37,709 bases of DNA from Planctomycetota bacterium (GTDB lineage: Bacteria; Planctomycetota; Planctomycetia; Gemmatales; Gemmataceae), in contig JAJPHU010000256.1 in the NCBI GenBank assembly GCA_021325115.1, positions 1 to 37,709 of the forward strand, in the 5' to 3' direction. Shown in pieces: positions 29,671-37,709 of the stretch. The position numbers and the translations under genes were made by a program. The notes beneath the pieces were generated by a model. It worked only from the letters and a program-made list of their open reading frames with translations, did no database searches and had not been told where the DNA came from. The stretch's first letter is position 1. Every line of letters begins with the position of its first letter.

Positions 29671-31911
29671 ATGCCGCGTTTCTATCAGAGATCGCCGGTG
29701 TGGTCTCTCGCTGTTGTGTTGTTGACCGTATCGTTTGTACGCGCAGATCTGTCGACTGCCGAGGAGTTTTTCGAGAAAGAAGTGCGTCCGCTGCTCGTCG
29801 AGCACTGTCAGAAATGTCACGGCGACAACAAGCCCAAAGGCGGTTTGCGTCTGACCTCCCGCGCGGCCGTGCTCCAAGGCGGCGATAGCGGCCCAGCTGC
29901 CGTCGCGGGCAAACCAGACAGTAGTTTGCTCATCCAGGCCGTGCGCTACAATGACACACCGCAAATGCCGCCCAGGCGGAAATTATCCGATCGTCAAATC
30001 GCTATCCTCACACGTTGGGTGCAGCTTGGTCTGCCCTGGCCGCAAAGGACGGGCAAGGCGACGACAGAGAGAAATGAGACATTTCAGATCACCGATGAAC
30101 AGCGGCGGTTCTGGTCTTTCCAGCCGCTAAAGGCTGTGACACCGCCAGCCGTGCGGGATACGGCGTGGGTGAAGTCAGCTATCGACCGCTTCATCCTGGC
30201 GGCGCTGGAGGCGAAAGGGCTGCGTCCCGCCAAGCCGGCGGACAAGCGCACCTTGCTGCGCCGCGCCACCTTCGACCTGACCGGATTGCCGCCGACGCCC
30301 GAAGAGATCGAGGCGTTCCTGCGCGACAACAAACCCGACGCTTTTGCACGGGTGGTCGATCGCTTGCTGGCCTCGCCGGCTTACGGCGAACGCTGGGGCC
30401 GACATTGGCTCGATCTGGTGCGCTACACCGATTCGTTTGACGCCCGCGGCCTCGGCGGTGAAATGGACTGCGCCGAGGCCTGGCGCTATCGCGATTGGGT
30501 GGTTCAAGCGTTCAATCGCGATCTGCCTTATGATCAATTTCTGACTGATCAAATCGCCGGCGATCTCGTGTCCTCGCCCGGCGGTATCAATCGCGACGGT
30601 ATCATCGCCACGGGGTTTCTGGCCTTGGGCAACTGGGGCGGCGGCGACGCCGACAAAGAGAAGCTGCTCACCGACATCGCTGACGACCAGGTGGATGTGG
30701 TGAGCCGCACTTTCCTGGGCCTAACGATGGCCTGCGCGCGTTGCCACGATCACAAATTCGATCCGATTTCGACAGCCGATTATTACGCCCTGGCCGGTAT
30801 TTTTTTCAGCACGCACATCCTGGCCAACGTCGGCCCCAAAACGAACGGCCCGCCGATGCTGCGCATTCCGTTGCTGCCGTCGGCAGAGGTAGAAGCATAC
30901 AAGAAAGCGAAAAAGCCGATTCCCTACGCCAACGGCGCTCAGGAAGGCGGTGTTCCAGGCAGCCCGCATGCGGGCACACATGATGTTCGCATCCACATCC
31001 GCGGTCGTTACGATCGGCTTGGTCCGCTGGTGCCGCGGCGCTTTCCGGAAATTCTGGCCGGCCGTGAGCAAAAACCGATCACCAACGGCAGCGGTCGGCT
31101 CGATCTGGCCCGCTGGCTGACGCGGCCGGACCATCCTCTGACGGCACGCGTCATGGTCAATCGCATCTGGCAGCATCATTTCGGCGAAGGCATCGTCCGT
31201 ACCCCTAGCAATTTCGGCAAGCTCGGCCAACCGCCCACACATCCCGAATTGCTCGATTGGCTAGCCCTCCAGTTCGTGCGCTCTGGCTGGTCGATCAAAC
31301 AGATGCATCGCTTGATTCTGTCATCGGCCACGTATCAACAGAGCAGCGAAGCAATGCCCCCCCTTTATCCCCCCCAGAACAAGGGGAATAAAGGGGAGGG
31401 CGATCCCGATAATCTCTTATTTGGCCGTATGAACCGCCGCCGCCTGGAAGCGGAGGCGCTGCGTGATAGCCTCCTGGCCGTATCCGGCCGGCTCGACCGC
31501 ACGATGGGCGGCCCCGCTGTTCGCGACTTCGCCGTCCCGCGCCGCACCCTGTACCTGATGACGATTCGCTCCGACCGCTCCGGCTTCGGCCCGCTGTTCG
31601 ACGCCGCCGACCCCACTGCGCCGGTCGAGAAGCGCACGGTTTCCACTGTGGCGCCGCAGGCGCTGTTTCTCATGAACAATCCGTTCGTGCTGGCGCAGGC
31701 GCAGGCGCTGGCCAAACGCATCCTTGCCGCCTCTACCAATGACCGAGCACGCCTCGAGTATGCCTATATCCTTCTGTATGGCCGTCCGCCGACGGCTGAG
31801 GAAGTACATATTGGCCTCGACTTTCTGCACCGCGCCGGCGAGAGCGAACGCGGCTGGGTGGAGTATGGCCAGGTACTGCTATGTGCCAATGAATTCTCAT
31901 ATGTTGATTGA
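29671..31911 (+). CDS. PSCyt1-DUF1549-DUF1553 planctomycete cytochrome-type protein
   Basis: 746 residues. After a signal peptide (WSLAVVLLTVSFVRA), the PSCyt1 domain has a single heme c site C46-QK-C49-H50 (LLVEHCQKCHGDNKPKGG). DUF1549 (AIDRFILAALEAKGLRPA ... RATFDLTGLPPTPEEIEAFL ... YGERWGRHWLDLVRY) and DUF1553 (RLDLARWLTRPDHPLTARVM ... WSIKQMHRLILSSATYQQSS ... RMNRRRLEAEALRDSLLAV) follow. Such proteins are typical of planctomycetes, may be periplasmic or extracytoplasmic, and are often paired with DUF1501 proteins. A palindromic element (31357-31400) encodes the odd segment PPLYPPQNKGNKGEG between the two conserved parts of DUF1553. Confidence 0.92.
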   Translation: MPRFYQRSPVWSLAVVLLTVSFVRADLSTAEEFFEKEVRPLLVEHCQKCHGDNKPKGGLRLTSRAAVLQGGDSGPAAVAGKPDSSLLIQAVRYNDTPQMPPRRKLSDRQIAILTRWVQLGLPWPQRTGKATTERNETFQITDEQRRFWSFQPLKAVTPPAVRDTAWVKSAIDRFILAALEAKGLRPAKPADKRTLLRRATFDLTGLPPTPEEIEAFLRDNKPDAFARVVDRLLASPAYGERWGRHWLDLVRYTDSFDARGLGGEMDCAEAWRYRDWVVQAFNRDLPYDQFLTDQIAGDLVSSPGGINRDGIIATGFLALGNWGGGDADKEKLLTDIADDQVDVVSRTFLGLTMACARCHDHKFDPISTADYYALAGIFFSTHILANVGPKTNGPPMLRIPLLPSAEVEAYKKAKKPIPYANGAQEGGVPGSPHAGTHDVRIHIRGRYDRLGPLVPRRFPEILAGREQKPITNGSGRLDLARWLTRPDHPLTARVMVNRIWQHHFGEGIVRTPSNFGKLGQPPTHPELLDWLALQFVRSGWSIKQMHRLILSSATYQQSSEAMPPLYPPQNKGNKGEGDPDNLLFGRMNRRRLEAEALRDSLLAVSGRLDRTMGGPAVRDFAVPRRTLYLMTIRSDRSGFGPLFDAADPTAPVEKRTVSTVAPQALFLMNNPFVLAQAQALAKRILAASTNDRARLEYAYILLYGRPPTAEEVHIGLDFLHRAGESERGWVEYGQVLLCANEFSYVD
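31357..31400. repeat. Palindromic element in frame inside the DUF1553 gene
   Basis: CCCCCCCTTTATCCCCCCC (31357-31375) and GGGGAATAAAGGGGAGGG (31383-31400) are imperfect inverted repeats around AGAACAA. The encoded Pro/Gly/Lys stretch is unlike the rest of the domain and lies in a loop between conserved blocks, so the frame and fold are preserved. Confidence 0.65.
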
Positions 31912-32011
31912 CTTGCCATCCGGTTTGCTCTCGGCGGGTGTTCTCCTACAGCACAGAAGACACGGCGCAAGAGGCAGGAGATAAACGAAACGATAGCGAT
32001 GAGGTGAAACG

Positions 32012-33430
32012 ATGAGAGAACCGATCTGGACAATCAATCGCCGCCAGATGTTGCGACAGTTCGCCAACGGCTTCGGCATGCTTGGTCTGGCCGGCCTTCT
32101 CGCCGATGAGGCTCGCGCCAGCTCTGCCGCCGATAATCCGCTGGCCGTCAAGGCGCCGCACTATCCCGCCAAAGCCAAGCGACTCATCTTTTTGTTCATG
32201 TCCGGCGGGCCTTCGCATGTCGATACGTTTGATCCCAAGCCGCGCCTCCAGCGTGACAATGGCAAACCGCTGCCTTTCGAGCAACCCAAGCTCGTTCGCA
32301 CACGCACTGTTAACCTGCTGCAATCGCCGTTCAAGTTTCAGAAGCATGGCCAGAGCGGCATCGAAGTCAGTGAACTGTTTCCCCACATCGCTCGCTGCAT
32401 CGATGACATTTGCGTTATCCGCTCGATGGTAGCGGACAATATCAACCACAACGGCGCTTGCTTGCAAATGAACACCGGCGAACAGGCGTTCTCACGGCCC
32501 AGCCTCGGCTCGTGGCTGCTGTACGGGCTGGGCAGCGAGAACCAGAGCTTGCCCGGTTTCGTCGTCATCAGTCCGGCCCAGCCGGCCCAGGGGGCGCCGT
32601 TGTGGAGCTCCAGCTTCTTGCCCGCCGCCTACCAGGGCACGCTGGTCGCCGACCTCAATAACCCTATCAACAATCTGAAAAATCCCCAGTTCAGCCACGA
32701 ACGCCAGAAGGACCAACTCGACACGCTCCGGCGTCTCAACGACCTGCATCGTCAAAAGCGCCAGCAGGACAGCCAGCTCAATGCCCGCATCGCTTCGTTT
32801 GAGCTGGCCTTCCGTATGCAAAGACACGCCCCCGAAGCGTTCGATCTTTCCGGGGAGTCGCCAGCGACGCAGCGGCTGTACGGTTTGCACGAGAAAACAA
32901 CGGAGATTTTCGGCAAGCAATGTTTGCTGGCACGGCGGCTGGTTGAGCGCGGCGTGCGCTGTGTGCAGGTGTATCACACGCAGACAGCCCGGCGCTCGAG
33001 CTGCCAATTGTGGGACCAGCACGGCGGACTGAGGACGGAGTTGCCGGCCAACTGTGCCGCCACCGATCGGCCCATTGCCGGCTTGTTGTACGATCTGAAA
33101 GCACGAGGTCTGCTGGAAGACACGATCGTGTTATGGGGCGGTGAATTCGGCCGCACGCCGACCGCCGAGGGCAACGATGGCCGTGAGCATCATCCGTTCG
33201 GCTTTACCATGTGGCTGGCCGGCGCCGGCATCAAGGGCGGTCTGGTCTACGGCGCCACCGACGAGTTTGGCTGGCATGCTGTCGAAAACAAAGTCCACGT
33301 CCACGACCTGCACGCCACGCTGTTGCATCTGATGGGACTCCATCACGAACGGCTGACCTACCGCCACGCTGGCCGCGATTACCGCTTGACCGACGTGCAT
33401 GGCAAAGTGGTGCGCGACATCTTGGCCTGA
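32012..33430 (+). CDS. DUF1501 Tat-exported protein
   Basis: 472 residues. The N-terminus has a twin-arginine signal (NRRQMLRQFANGFGMLGLAG), so the folded protein is exported. DUF1501 proteins have an alkaline-phosphatase/sulfatase-like fold: LIFLFMSGGPSHVDTFDPKP contains the DTFD motif; HNGACLQMNTGEQ, GGEFGRTPTAEGNDGREHHP and GIKGGLVYGATDEFGWHAVE are signatures. The partner of the DUF1553 protein in many planctomycetes. GATGAGGTGA precedes the ATG; the gap before it (31912-32011) has nothing else of note. Confidence 0.92.
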   Translation: MREPIWTINRRQMLRQFANGFGMLGLAGLLADEARASSAADNPLAVKAPHYPAKAKRLIFLFMSGGPSHVDTFDPKPRLQRDNGKPLPFEQPKLVRTRTVNLLQSPFKFQKHGQSGIEVSELFPHIARCIDDICVIRSMVADNINHNGACLQMNTGEQAFSRPSLGSWLLYGLGSENQSLPGFVVISPAQPAQGAPLWSSSFLPAAYQGTLVADLNNPINNLKNPQFSHERQKDQLDTLRRLNDLHRQKRQQDSQLNARIASFELAFRMQRHAPEAFDLSGESPATQRLYGLHEKTTEIFGKQCLLARRLVERGVRCVQVYHTQTARRSSCQLWDQHGGLRTELPANCAATDRPIAGLLYDLKARGLLEDTIVLWGGEFGRTPTAEGNDGREHHPFGFTMWLAGAGIKGGLVYGATDEFGWHAVENKVHVHDLHATLLHLMGLHHERLTYRHAGRDYRLTDVHGKVVRDILA

Positions 33431-33467
33431 TGGGCGGGGAGCATTAGCGACAGCGGAACGTCCGTCA

Positions 33468-33486
33468 CTTATGCTTCCGGTTCGTT
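33468..33486. repeat. Direct repeat copy 1 flanking the XylR-type gene
   Basis: CTTATGCTTCCGGTTCGTT lies at the 3' end of the regulator gene, overlapping its stop region. Copy 2 at 34780 differs by one base (TTTGTT at the end). Both are preceded by related CGGA...GTCCGT sequence. Confidence 0.5.
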
Positions 33487-34654
33487 AGCCTTTCACCAGC
33501 CGCCGGTAGCGGCCAGGGGTCTGGCCGGTCAGGCGCTTGAACACCACGTTCATGTATTCGGGATGCTTGTAGCCGGTTAGCGTAGCGATTTGTTCCAGCG
33601 ACAGATCCGTTTCCGCCAATAGCTGCTTGACGCGCTTGAGCTGCACCGCCCAAATCTCGGCCTGTGGTGAATGGCCCAGATATTGGCGAAAGCGGCGCTC
33701 CAGGATCGAGCGCGAGAGCGGGACATGTTTGAGCAACTCCGATACGGTGATCCCCTCGCATGCGTGCTCGCGAATGCAGCGCACAGCGGCAGCGAGGTCG
33801 GGATCGCCCAGAGCTAGCACATCGGTGGACTGGCGGCTTGTTACCCCAAGCGGTTCGATGAGGATCTCCTGCCGCGGGGGCTTGGCGCCCGCCATGAGGC
33901 GATCCAACAAGGCCGCCGCCTCGTAACCGATACGCTCCGGATTGGGCACCACACTGGACAAAGGGGGTCGGCACAACGAACAGAGCAGGTCATCATCATC
34001 GACGCCAAGGACGGCCACTTCGTCGGGCACCGTAGCGCCGATCCGCTGGCAAGCATCCAGGACGTGATGACCGCGCTCATCATTGCAGGCTAGCACACCC
34101 AGCGGCTGCGGCAGCGACGCCAGCCAGCGGCTAATCTTCTCATACTCCTGTTCGCCGGGACAATAGCGCGAACCGCCGCCCCACGGAGATTCATAGGCGC
34201 CGCACCATTCCCCTCGTTGCTGTAAAGCGGCGGCAAAGCCTTCCTGCCGCCTCCGCGACCATGCCGAGGCAGCGAAGCCGCAAAAGGCGAAACATCGGAA
34301 ACCGCGTTCAAGCAGATGGTCGGCAGCGAGCCGACCGATGGCATGATCGTCCGAACGGATCGTCGGCAAGTCAAGATCGGTGAAGGAATCGTTGAGGTTG
34401 ACGATGGGAATTTTTAGCTTGCGCAAGCGCTCCACCGAGCCAGGAGTGATGGAGCGGCAAATGATGCCGTCGCCGTGCCAGCCCGTCAGCCAACGCGGCG
34501 GCGAATCCTTCAGGCGATGGTAAGGATCCAGATAAATTGACCAGGGCAAATGCGAAAACAAGTAATGATTTATGCCGCGCAGAATGCGCCGTCCGTAAAC
34601 ACCCAAAGTATCGATAATCAAAGCAACATGAGGCCGGCGACGCATAGCTGTCAT
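33485..34654 (-). CDS. XylR-type regulator (LacI-like sensor plus AraC-type HTH)
   Basis: 389 residues. The N-terminal domain (HVALIIDTLGVYGRRILRGI ... GDGIICRSI ... FRCFAFCGFAASAWSRRRQE ... GVLACNDERGHHVLDACQRI) is periplasmic-binding-protein-like, as in E. coli XylR. The C-terminal AraC HTH (ITVSELLKHVPLSRSILERR ... QYLGHSPQAEIW ... EQIATLTGYKHPEYMNVVFK) binds DNA. Such XylR-type proteins, common in planctomycetes, are sugar-responsive activators. The gene is convergent with DUF1501 and divergent from the second DUF1559 gene, so it may control that operon. Confidence 0.9.
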   Translation of the reverse strand: MTAMRRRPHVALIIDTLGVYGRRILRGINHYLFSHLPWSIYLDPYHRLKDSPPRWLTGWHGDGIICRSITPGSVERLRKLKIPIVNLNDSFTDLDLPTIRSDDHAIGRLAADHLLERGFRCFAFCGFAASAWSRRRQEGFAAALQQRGEWCGAYESPWGGGSRYCPGEQEYEKISRWLASLPQPLGVLACNDERGHHVLDACQRIGATVPDEVAVLGVDDDDLLCSLCRPPLSSVVPNPERIGYEAAALLDRLMAGAKPPRQEILIEPLGVTSRQSTDVLALGDPDLAAAVRCIREHACEGITVSELLKHVPLSRSILERRFRQYLGHSPQAEIWAVQLKRVKQLLAETDLSLEQIATLTGYKHPEYMNVVFKRLTGQTPGRYRRLVKG

Positions 34655-35042
34655 CTCCCGAAATATTTCTCAACAGCGCGACACTGCGAGATATTCCTCT
34701 ACGAAGGTAACACAGCGACCAAAATTCGCAAGAATTATAACGAGCCGAAAAGTGTAAGAAACGGATTGCCGGTCCGTTGCTTATGCTTCCGGTTTGTTGC
34801 CTGTCATTTTCTGCGTAAAGGATCTCAAAAAAAATACGTTGGAACTCAATGACTGCGGTTGACTGGGCAAGTACGCTTAATTTTGCTTCCGATAGTGCAG
34901 GAAGACAATAACGACTCGACTACTCTTTTCGACGATCCCGGGAGGGACCAAGGTAGCAAGCGTGACAGCAGCGGCAGTGTCGTCGTGAGACGGCAGGCCG
35001 TTGATCGGACATAATCCGAGTATTTCTTGCGAGGAGACCGTC
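34655..35042. other. Divergent control region of 388 bases with little recognisable
   Basis: It separates the XylR-type gene from the second DUF1559 gene and should hold promoters for both. It contains direct repeat copy 2 (34780-34798), an A-run near 34827-34834 and a TTGACT (34859-34864) that could be a -35 box, though no good -10 is placed at 16-18 bases. The ribosome site GAGGAGA sits just before ATG 35043. No gene is supported in the interval. Confidence 0.5.
34780..34798. repeat. Direct repeat copy 2 flanking the XylR-type gene
   Basis: CTTATGCTTCCGGTTTGTT, 18 of 19 bases identical to copy 1 at 33468. The two copies lie 1.3 kb apart and frame the regulator gene. They could be a recurrent chromosomal repeat or a trace of insertion. 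Confidence 0.5.
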
Positions 35043-35993
35043 ATGACCTTGTTGCAAGTGCTCCGGCGAGTACGTAGCTTCACGCTGATTGAGCTATTGG
35101 TGGTGATCGCCATCATCGCCATCCTTATCGGTCTGCTGTTGCCGGCGGTGCAGAAAGTCCGCGAAGCCGCCAACCGCGCCCAGTGCCAAAACAATCTCAA
35201 GCAGATCGCCCTGGGAACTCTGAACTGCGCCGACACCAACCAGAGCAAGTTGCTACCCAGCTACGGGTGGTATCCCAACCCCCAACAACCGGGACAGAAT
35301 ACGCCCATCGCTTATGGAGGGCTCTTGTTTCTCCTCTGGCCTTACGTCGAACAGCAAAACCTTCTTAATTCATCCTTGGGAAGTTGGCCGGGAGGAGTCA
35401 ATGGTTATAACGCAGGTACTACGATCTACACGGAATGGAGTGCGGTCGATAACGGCACCGTCAACACTAATATAAAACTTTACGCGTGCCCCTCGGACCC
35501 CACCTATAACGCTTCGGGGGGGAACAACCCTTGGGGTAACAACTGTAGCTACGCGCTCAACGGCCAGGTGTTCACTTCCACCCATGCCGGCAATAACCTC
35601 AATCGTTACCCCGCCAGCATTGTGGACGGCACGTCGAACACCATCTTCTACACCGAAAAAGAGTCCACCGGTATGGGCAACGGCAACTGCGGCAGCGCCG
35701 GCGGATATAGCACGACTCCTGGCGGAGATCCCAATTGGTACCCCAACTGGGGGCCAACGGTTTACGCCTCGGATCCGGGATGCGGCGAGCCTCTGGGTCC
35801 GGCAGCCTACTTCCAGATCCAACCCAAGCCCGGCACCGCCATCTTTGCTCTGCCCAGCACCGGACACACGGGGGGGATCATGGTAGCGATGGGCGACGGC
35901 AGCGCCCGCTTGGTTGCTCAAGGCACCAGTCCCAATACCTGGTGGTATGCCGTGACACCGGCCAATGGCGATCTTCTCGGTCCCGATTGGTAG
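35043..35993 (+). CDS. DUF1559 protein with prepilin-like N-terminus (second copy)
   Basis: 316 residues from ATG 35043 (GAGGAGA before it). The N-terminus [20 protein letters not shown] followed by [20 protein letters not shown] is almost identical to the first copy but has Ser12 where prepilin peptidases normally want Gly, so cleavage may be inefficient or use another enzyme form. Phe13 and Glu17 (+5) are present. The body differs strongly (Asn/Gly/Pro/Tyr-rich), and the C-terminus ends [20 protein letters not shown], the family signature. It is followed 13 bases later by a lipoprotein gene. Confidence 0.93.
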   Translation: MTLLQVLRRVRSFTLIELLVVIAIIAILIGLLLPAVQKVREAANRAQCQNNLKQIALGTLNCADTNQSKLLPSYGWYPNPQQPGQNTPIAYGGLLFLLWPYVEQQNLLNSSLGSWPGGVNGYNAGTTIYTEWSAVDNGTVNTNIKLYACPSDPTYNASGGNNPWGNNCSYALNGQVFTSTHAGNNLNRYPASIVDGTSNTIFYTEKESTGMGNGNCGSAGGYSTTPGGDPNWYPNWGPTVYASDPGCGEPLGPAAYFQIQPKPGTAIFALPSTGHTGGIMVAMGDGSARLVAQGTSPNTWWYAVTPANGDLLGPDW

Positions 35994-36006
35994 GAGGTGC
36001 TTGACC

Positions 36007-36507
36007 ATGTTGGGAAAACAGCGCTTCTTGGCTTGGCTGCTGCGATCGGTTCTCCTTCTGGCGTTTCTCACGTTGTTTGCAGGCTGCAGTTCCAAGGGGA
36101 CCGTGTCCGGCAAAGTTTTCTACCAGGGTAATCCGCTACCGGGAGGGAGAGTAACCTTCCTGCAAGAGCATGGAGCCTTTCATTCCGTGATCCACGAGGA
36201 TGGCAGCTACCAGATTACTGGCATTTCACCGGGATTAGCCACCATTACCGTTTCTTCTCCCGACCCTCCCAAGCCAACCGGTTCGTCGCCGATGGAGAAG
36301 GCCGCAGAAAATGCAAAGGCCCGCAAAGTTGAAATATCTCCGGAGATGGCAAAGCTGCTAGAGGAAGCGAAGAAACATATGGGCGATCCCGAAGCAGGGA
36401 AGCGTCGGTACATGGCCATCCCCCATCACTATAAGGATCCGGACAAATCGGGCCTGACGTATACCGTGAAAAGCGGCGTGCAGCAGTTCGACATCCAGCT
36501 GAAGTAG
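36007..36507 (+). CDS. Lipoprotein with carboxypeptidase-regulatory-like domain
   Basis: 166 residues from ATG 36007, with TAGGAGG upstream. The signal peptide ends in LFAGC (Cys27), a good lipobox. GTVSGKVFYQGNPLPGGRVT followed by FL...VIHEDGSYQITGISPGLATITV is the regulatory-like beta-sandwich, and a helical charged insertion (PMEKAAENAKARKVEISPEM ... LLEEAKKHMGDPEAGKRRYM) precedes the last strand (SGLTYTVKSGVQQFDIQLK). This DUF1559-plus-lipoprotein pairing is the same as at 28214-28750 but in reverse order. Confidence 0.85.
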   Translation: MLGKQRFLAWLLRSVLLLAFLTLFAGCSSKGTVSGKVFYQGNPLPGGRVTFLQEHGAFHSVIHEDGSYQITGISPGLATITVSSPDPPKPTGSSPMEKAAENAKARKVEISPEMAKLLEEAKKHMGDPEAGKRRYMAIPHHYKDPDKSGLTYTVKSGVQQFDIQLK

Positions 36508-36520
36508 CTGAAGAGTTCTT

Positions 36521-36562
36521 CGTTTTTCGGGTTCCCAAACTCTATTTGGGAACCCGAAAACG
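36521..36562 (+). terminator. Long near-perfect hairpin after the lipoprotein gene
   Basis: Left arm 36521-36539 and right arm 36545-36562 form an 18-bp stem with one bulged T and a five-base loop (CTCTA); the core reads CGGGTTCCCAAA / TTTGGGAACCCG. The left side has five Ts and the right side four As, so it would be read as a terminator on the minus strand as well as a stable 3' stem on the plus strand. It lies 13 bases after the stop codon. Confidence 0.7.
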
Positions 36563-36564
36563 AG

Positions 36565-36594
36565 GGAGGCCACTGTGCCATGCAGGAGGCCACT
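36565..36594 (+). repeat. Ten-base direct repeat before the TPR gene
   Basis: GGAGGCCACT occurs at 36565-36574 and at 36585-36594, 20 bases apart. Both resemble a Shine-Dalgarno core, but they stand 18 or more bases from the ATG at 36612, too far to act directly. May be a regulatory site. Confidence 0.4.
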
Positions 36595-36611
36595 ACCAAA
36601 AGGACAGAGCT

Positions 36612-37709
36612 ATGAGCGAAACGGTGATTGCTTCCTCTCCGCTCTTGCCCCCAGCGCCGGTCCGCCGTCCTCGGCACCTTTTGGCTGCCGCCGCCCTGTT
36701 CCTCCTTATCGCGTTAGGCGCCGGGATGGCCGGTACGTATCTCTGGGCCGCTTACCATCTACGGGCTGCCCGCGAAGCGGTGGAACGCTACCACACCAAC
36801 GAGGCCGTACCACATTTGCAGGCCTGTCTGACTGTCTGGCCGCGCGATCCGGAAACACTGCTGCTGGCGGCCCGCACTGCCCGCCGCACAGGAGAGTTTG
36901 ATTGGGCCGACCACTATCTCGATCGGTACCAGGAGTTGCGCGGCCAGGACGATGAGGCTCTCTTCCTCGAGCGCGTCCTCGTCAGTGCCGAGCGCGGCGA
37001 AGTAGCCCCCGTGAGTCGGTTCTGCCAGGCTCTGGTCGAGCGGAACCATCCGGCCACACCGCTGATTCTGGAGGCAGTGGCCAAGGGTTATCTGCGCAGG
37101 GGACGGCCGCGCGACGCCGAGAGGGCGGTGAACCAATGGCTCAAATGCCAGCCCGACAACCCGCAAGCATTGCATATCCGGGGGCAAGTGTATGACGAGG
37201 AATCGCGTCATCACGACGCTATCACGGACTATCAGCATGTTCTGGCGATTGACCCGGAGCTAGAGGAAGTCCGCCTGCGCTTGTGCGAATCCCTCATGTA
37301 TCTGGGGCTGACGAATGAAGCTCTGCCGCATTTGGAGCACCTGAGCCGGCGCCGCCCTGGCCATCTGAAAATCCAGGTATATCGGGCGCGCTGCTACGAT
37401 CGGATGGGGCATTCGGACGAAGCGGAACAGATCCTCATGGCCGTGCTGGCCCGCCAGCCCGACTATGGCCCTGCCCTCGCCGAGCGTGGCAAGTTGGCCC
37501 TGCGCGCCGGCCAATCTCGCGAAGCAGAGGTATGGCTGCGCCAGGCGGTCGAGCGAGAACCGGGGGATATTCAGGCCCATTACCAACTCGTTTTGTGTCT
37601 GGAAAAAAACGGCAAGAGCGAGGAAGCGCGGCAGGCGCAAGCCCGCCTGGAACAGATTGAAGGCGACATGCGGCGCATCCAGGACATCGCGCGGGAGAAG
37701 ATGCAGCAG
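36612..37709 (+). CDS. Membrane-anchored TPR protein (3' partial)
   Basis: 366 codons are visible; the frame is open to the end of the window. After a short Pro/Arg-rich start, one membrane helix (HLLAAAALFLLIALGAGMAG then TYLWAA) anchors the protein, and the rest is a row of TPR units (e.g. AVERYHTNEAVPHLQACLTV, RDAERAVNQWLKCQPDNPQA, HHDAITDYQHVLAIDPELEE, NEALPHLEHLSRRRPGHLKI, REAEVWLRQAVEREPGDIQA), each with the helix-turn-helix 34-residue spacing. TPR proteins of this form act as scaffolds. It follows the hairpin, so it is probably a separate transcript. The C-terminal part is unknown. Confidence 0.85.
   Translation, partial: MSETVIASSPLLPPAPVRRPRHLLAAAALFLLIALGAGMAGTYLWAAYHLRAAREAVERYHTNEAVPHLQACLTVWPRDPETLLLAARTARRTGEFDWADHYLDRYQELRGQDDEALFLERVLVSAERGEVAPVSRFCQALVERNHPATPLILEAVAKGYLRRGRPRDAERAVNQWLKCQPDNPQALHIRGQVYDEESRHHDAITDYQHVLAIDPELEEVRLRLCESLMYLGLTNEALPHLEHLSRRRPGHLKIQVYRARCYDRMGHSDEAEQILMAVLARQPDYGPALAERGKLALRAGQSREAEVWLRQAVEREPGDIQAHYQLVLCLEKNGKSEEARQAQARLEQIEGDMRRIQDIAREKMQQ

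Noticed and set aside
1-37709. CRISPR array, rRNA or tRNA genes
   Set aside because: No regular repeat-spacer series and no tRNA-like GTTC-A-A arms were found on either strand by eye; a tRNA scan would be needed for certainty.

Overview
The window looks like a chromosomal segment of a planctomycete, most likely a Gemmataceae-type organism. The evidence is two DUF1559 proteins with prepilin-like N-termini, a PSCyt1/DUF1549/DUF1553 cytochrome-type protein paired with a DUF1501 Tat protein, a XylR/AraC-type regulator beside a DUF1559 gene, and moderately high GC with a strong GC bias at third codon positions. The genus is an inference; no rRNA or tRNA gene was seen.

Layout. (1) 1-8289 is housekeeping and accessory chromosome: the 3' part of a GH94 glycoside phosphorylase-type gene, the tmk-holB pair on the minus strand, a MITE-like element, a tiny lipoyl-fold protein without the modifiable lysine, a CaiB/BaiF CoA-transferase divergent from an orphan MT-A70 DNA adenine methyltransferase, msrA, and an HdeD-like membrane protein. 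(2) 8381-about 22560 is a phage-derived block, all on the plus strand and often translationally coupled: terminase large subunit, portal, prohead protease, HK97-fold major capsid protein, two small beta-rich proteins, a gp6-like adaptor, a KTSC-like/Cys-rich protein, several small membrane or secreted proteins, a membrane-anchored C39/papain-like peptidase, a ParB-fold protein, an ABC-ATPase fused to a Mom-like GNAT domain, a terminase small-subunit-like protein and three tiny proteins, two with CxxC pairs. No tail tube, tape-measure, baseplate, integrase, repressor or obvious holin/endolysin is visible. It therefore looks like a capsid-and-packaging cassette rather than a complete prophage.

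(3) 22648-28217 is a catabolic locus. A minus-strand operon (SDR dehydrogenase, split transketolase N and C subunits) diverges from a plus-strand operon (cyclase-family metal hydrolase, enolase-superfamily sugar-acid dehydratase), followed by a FadR-type GntR regulator. A shared 17-base sequence containing two TGGTCA words lies in both the divergent promoter and the regulator's own promoter, suggesting one regulon. (4) 28214-33430 is a typical planctomycete surface/degradation set: small lipoprotein, DUF1559, PSCyt1-DUF1549-DUF1553, DUF1501. (5) 33485-37709 holds a convergent XylR-type regulator, a second DUF1559 plus lipoprotein pair, a long hairpin and a TPR membrane protein cut by the window end.

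The most interesting signals are the tail-less capsid cassette with its ParB plus ABC/GNAT pair (a candidate DNA-modification module packaged with capsid genes), the duplicated GntR promoter-operator, and short palindromic elements that have apparently entered coding frames (16639-16711 and 31357-31400). All functions are read from sequence motifs and recalled family knowledge; no database search was run.
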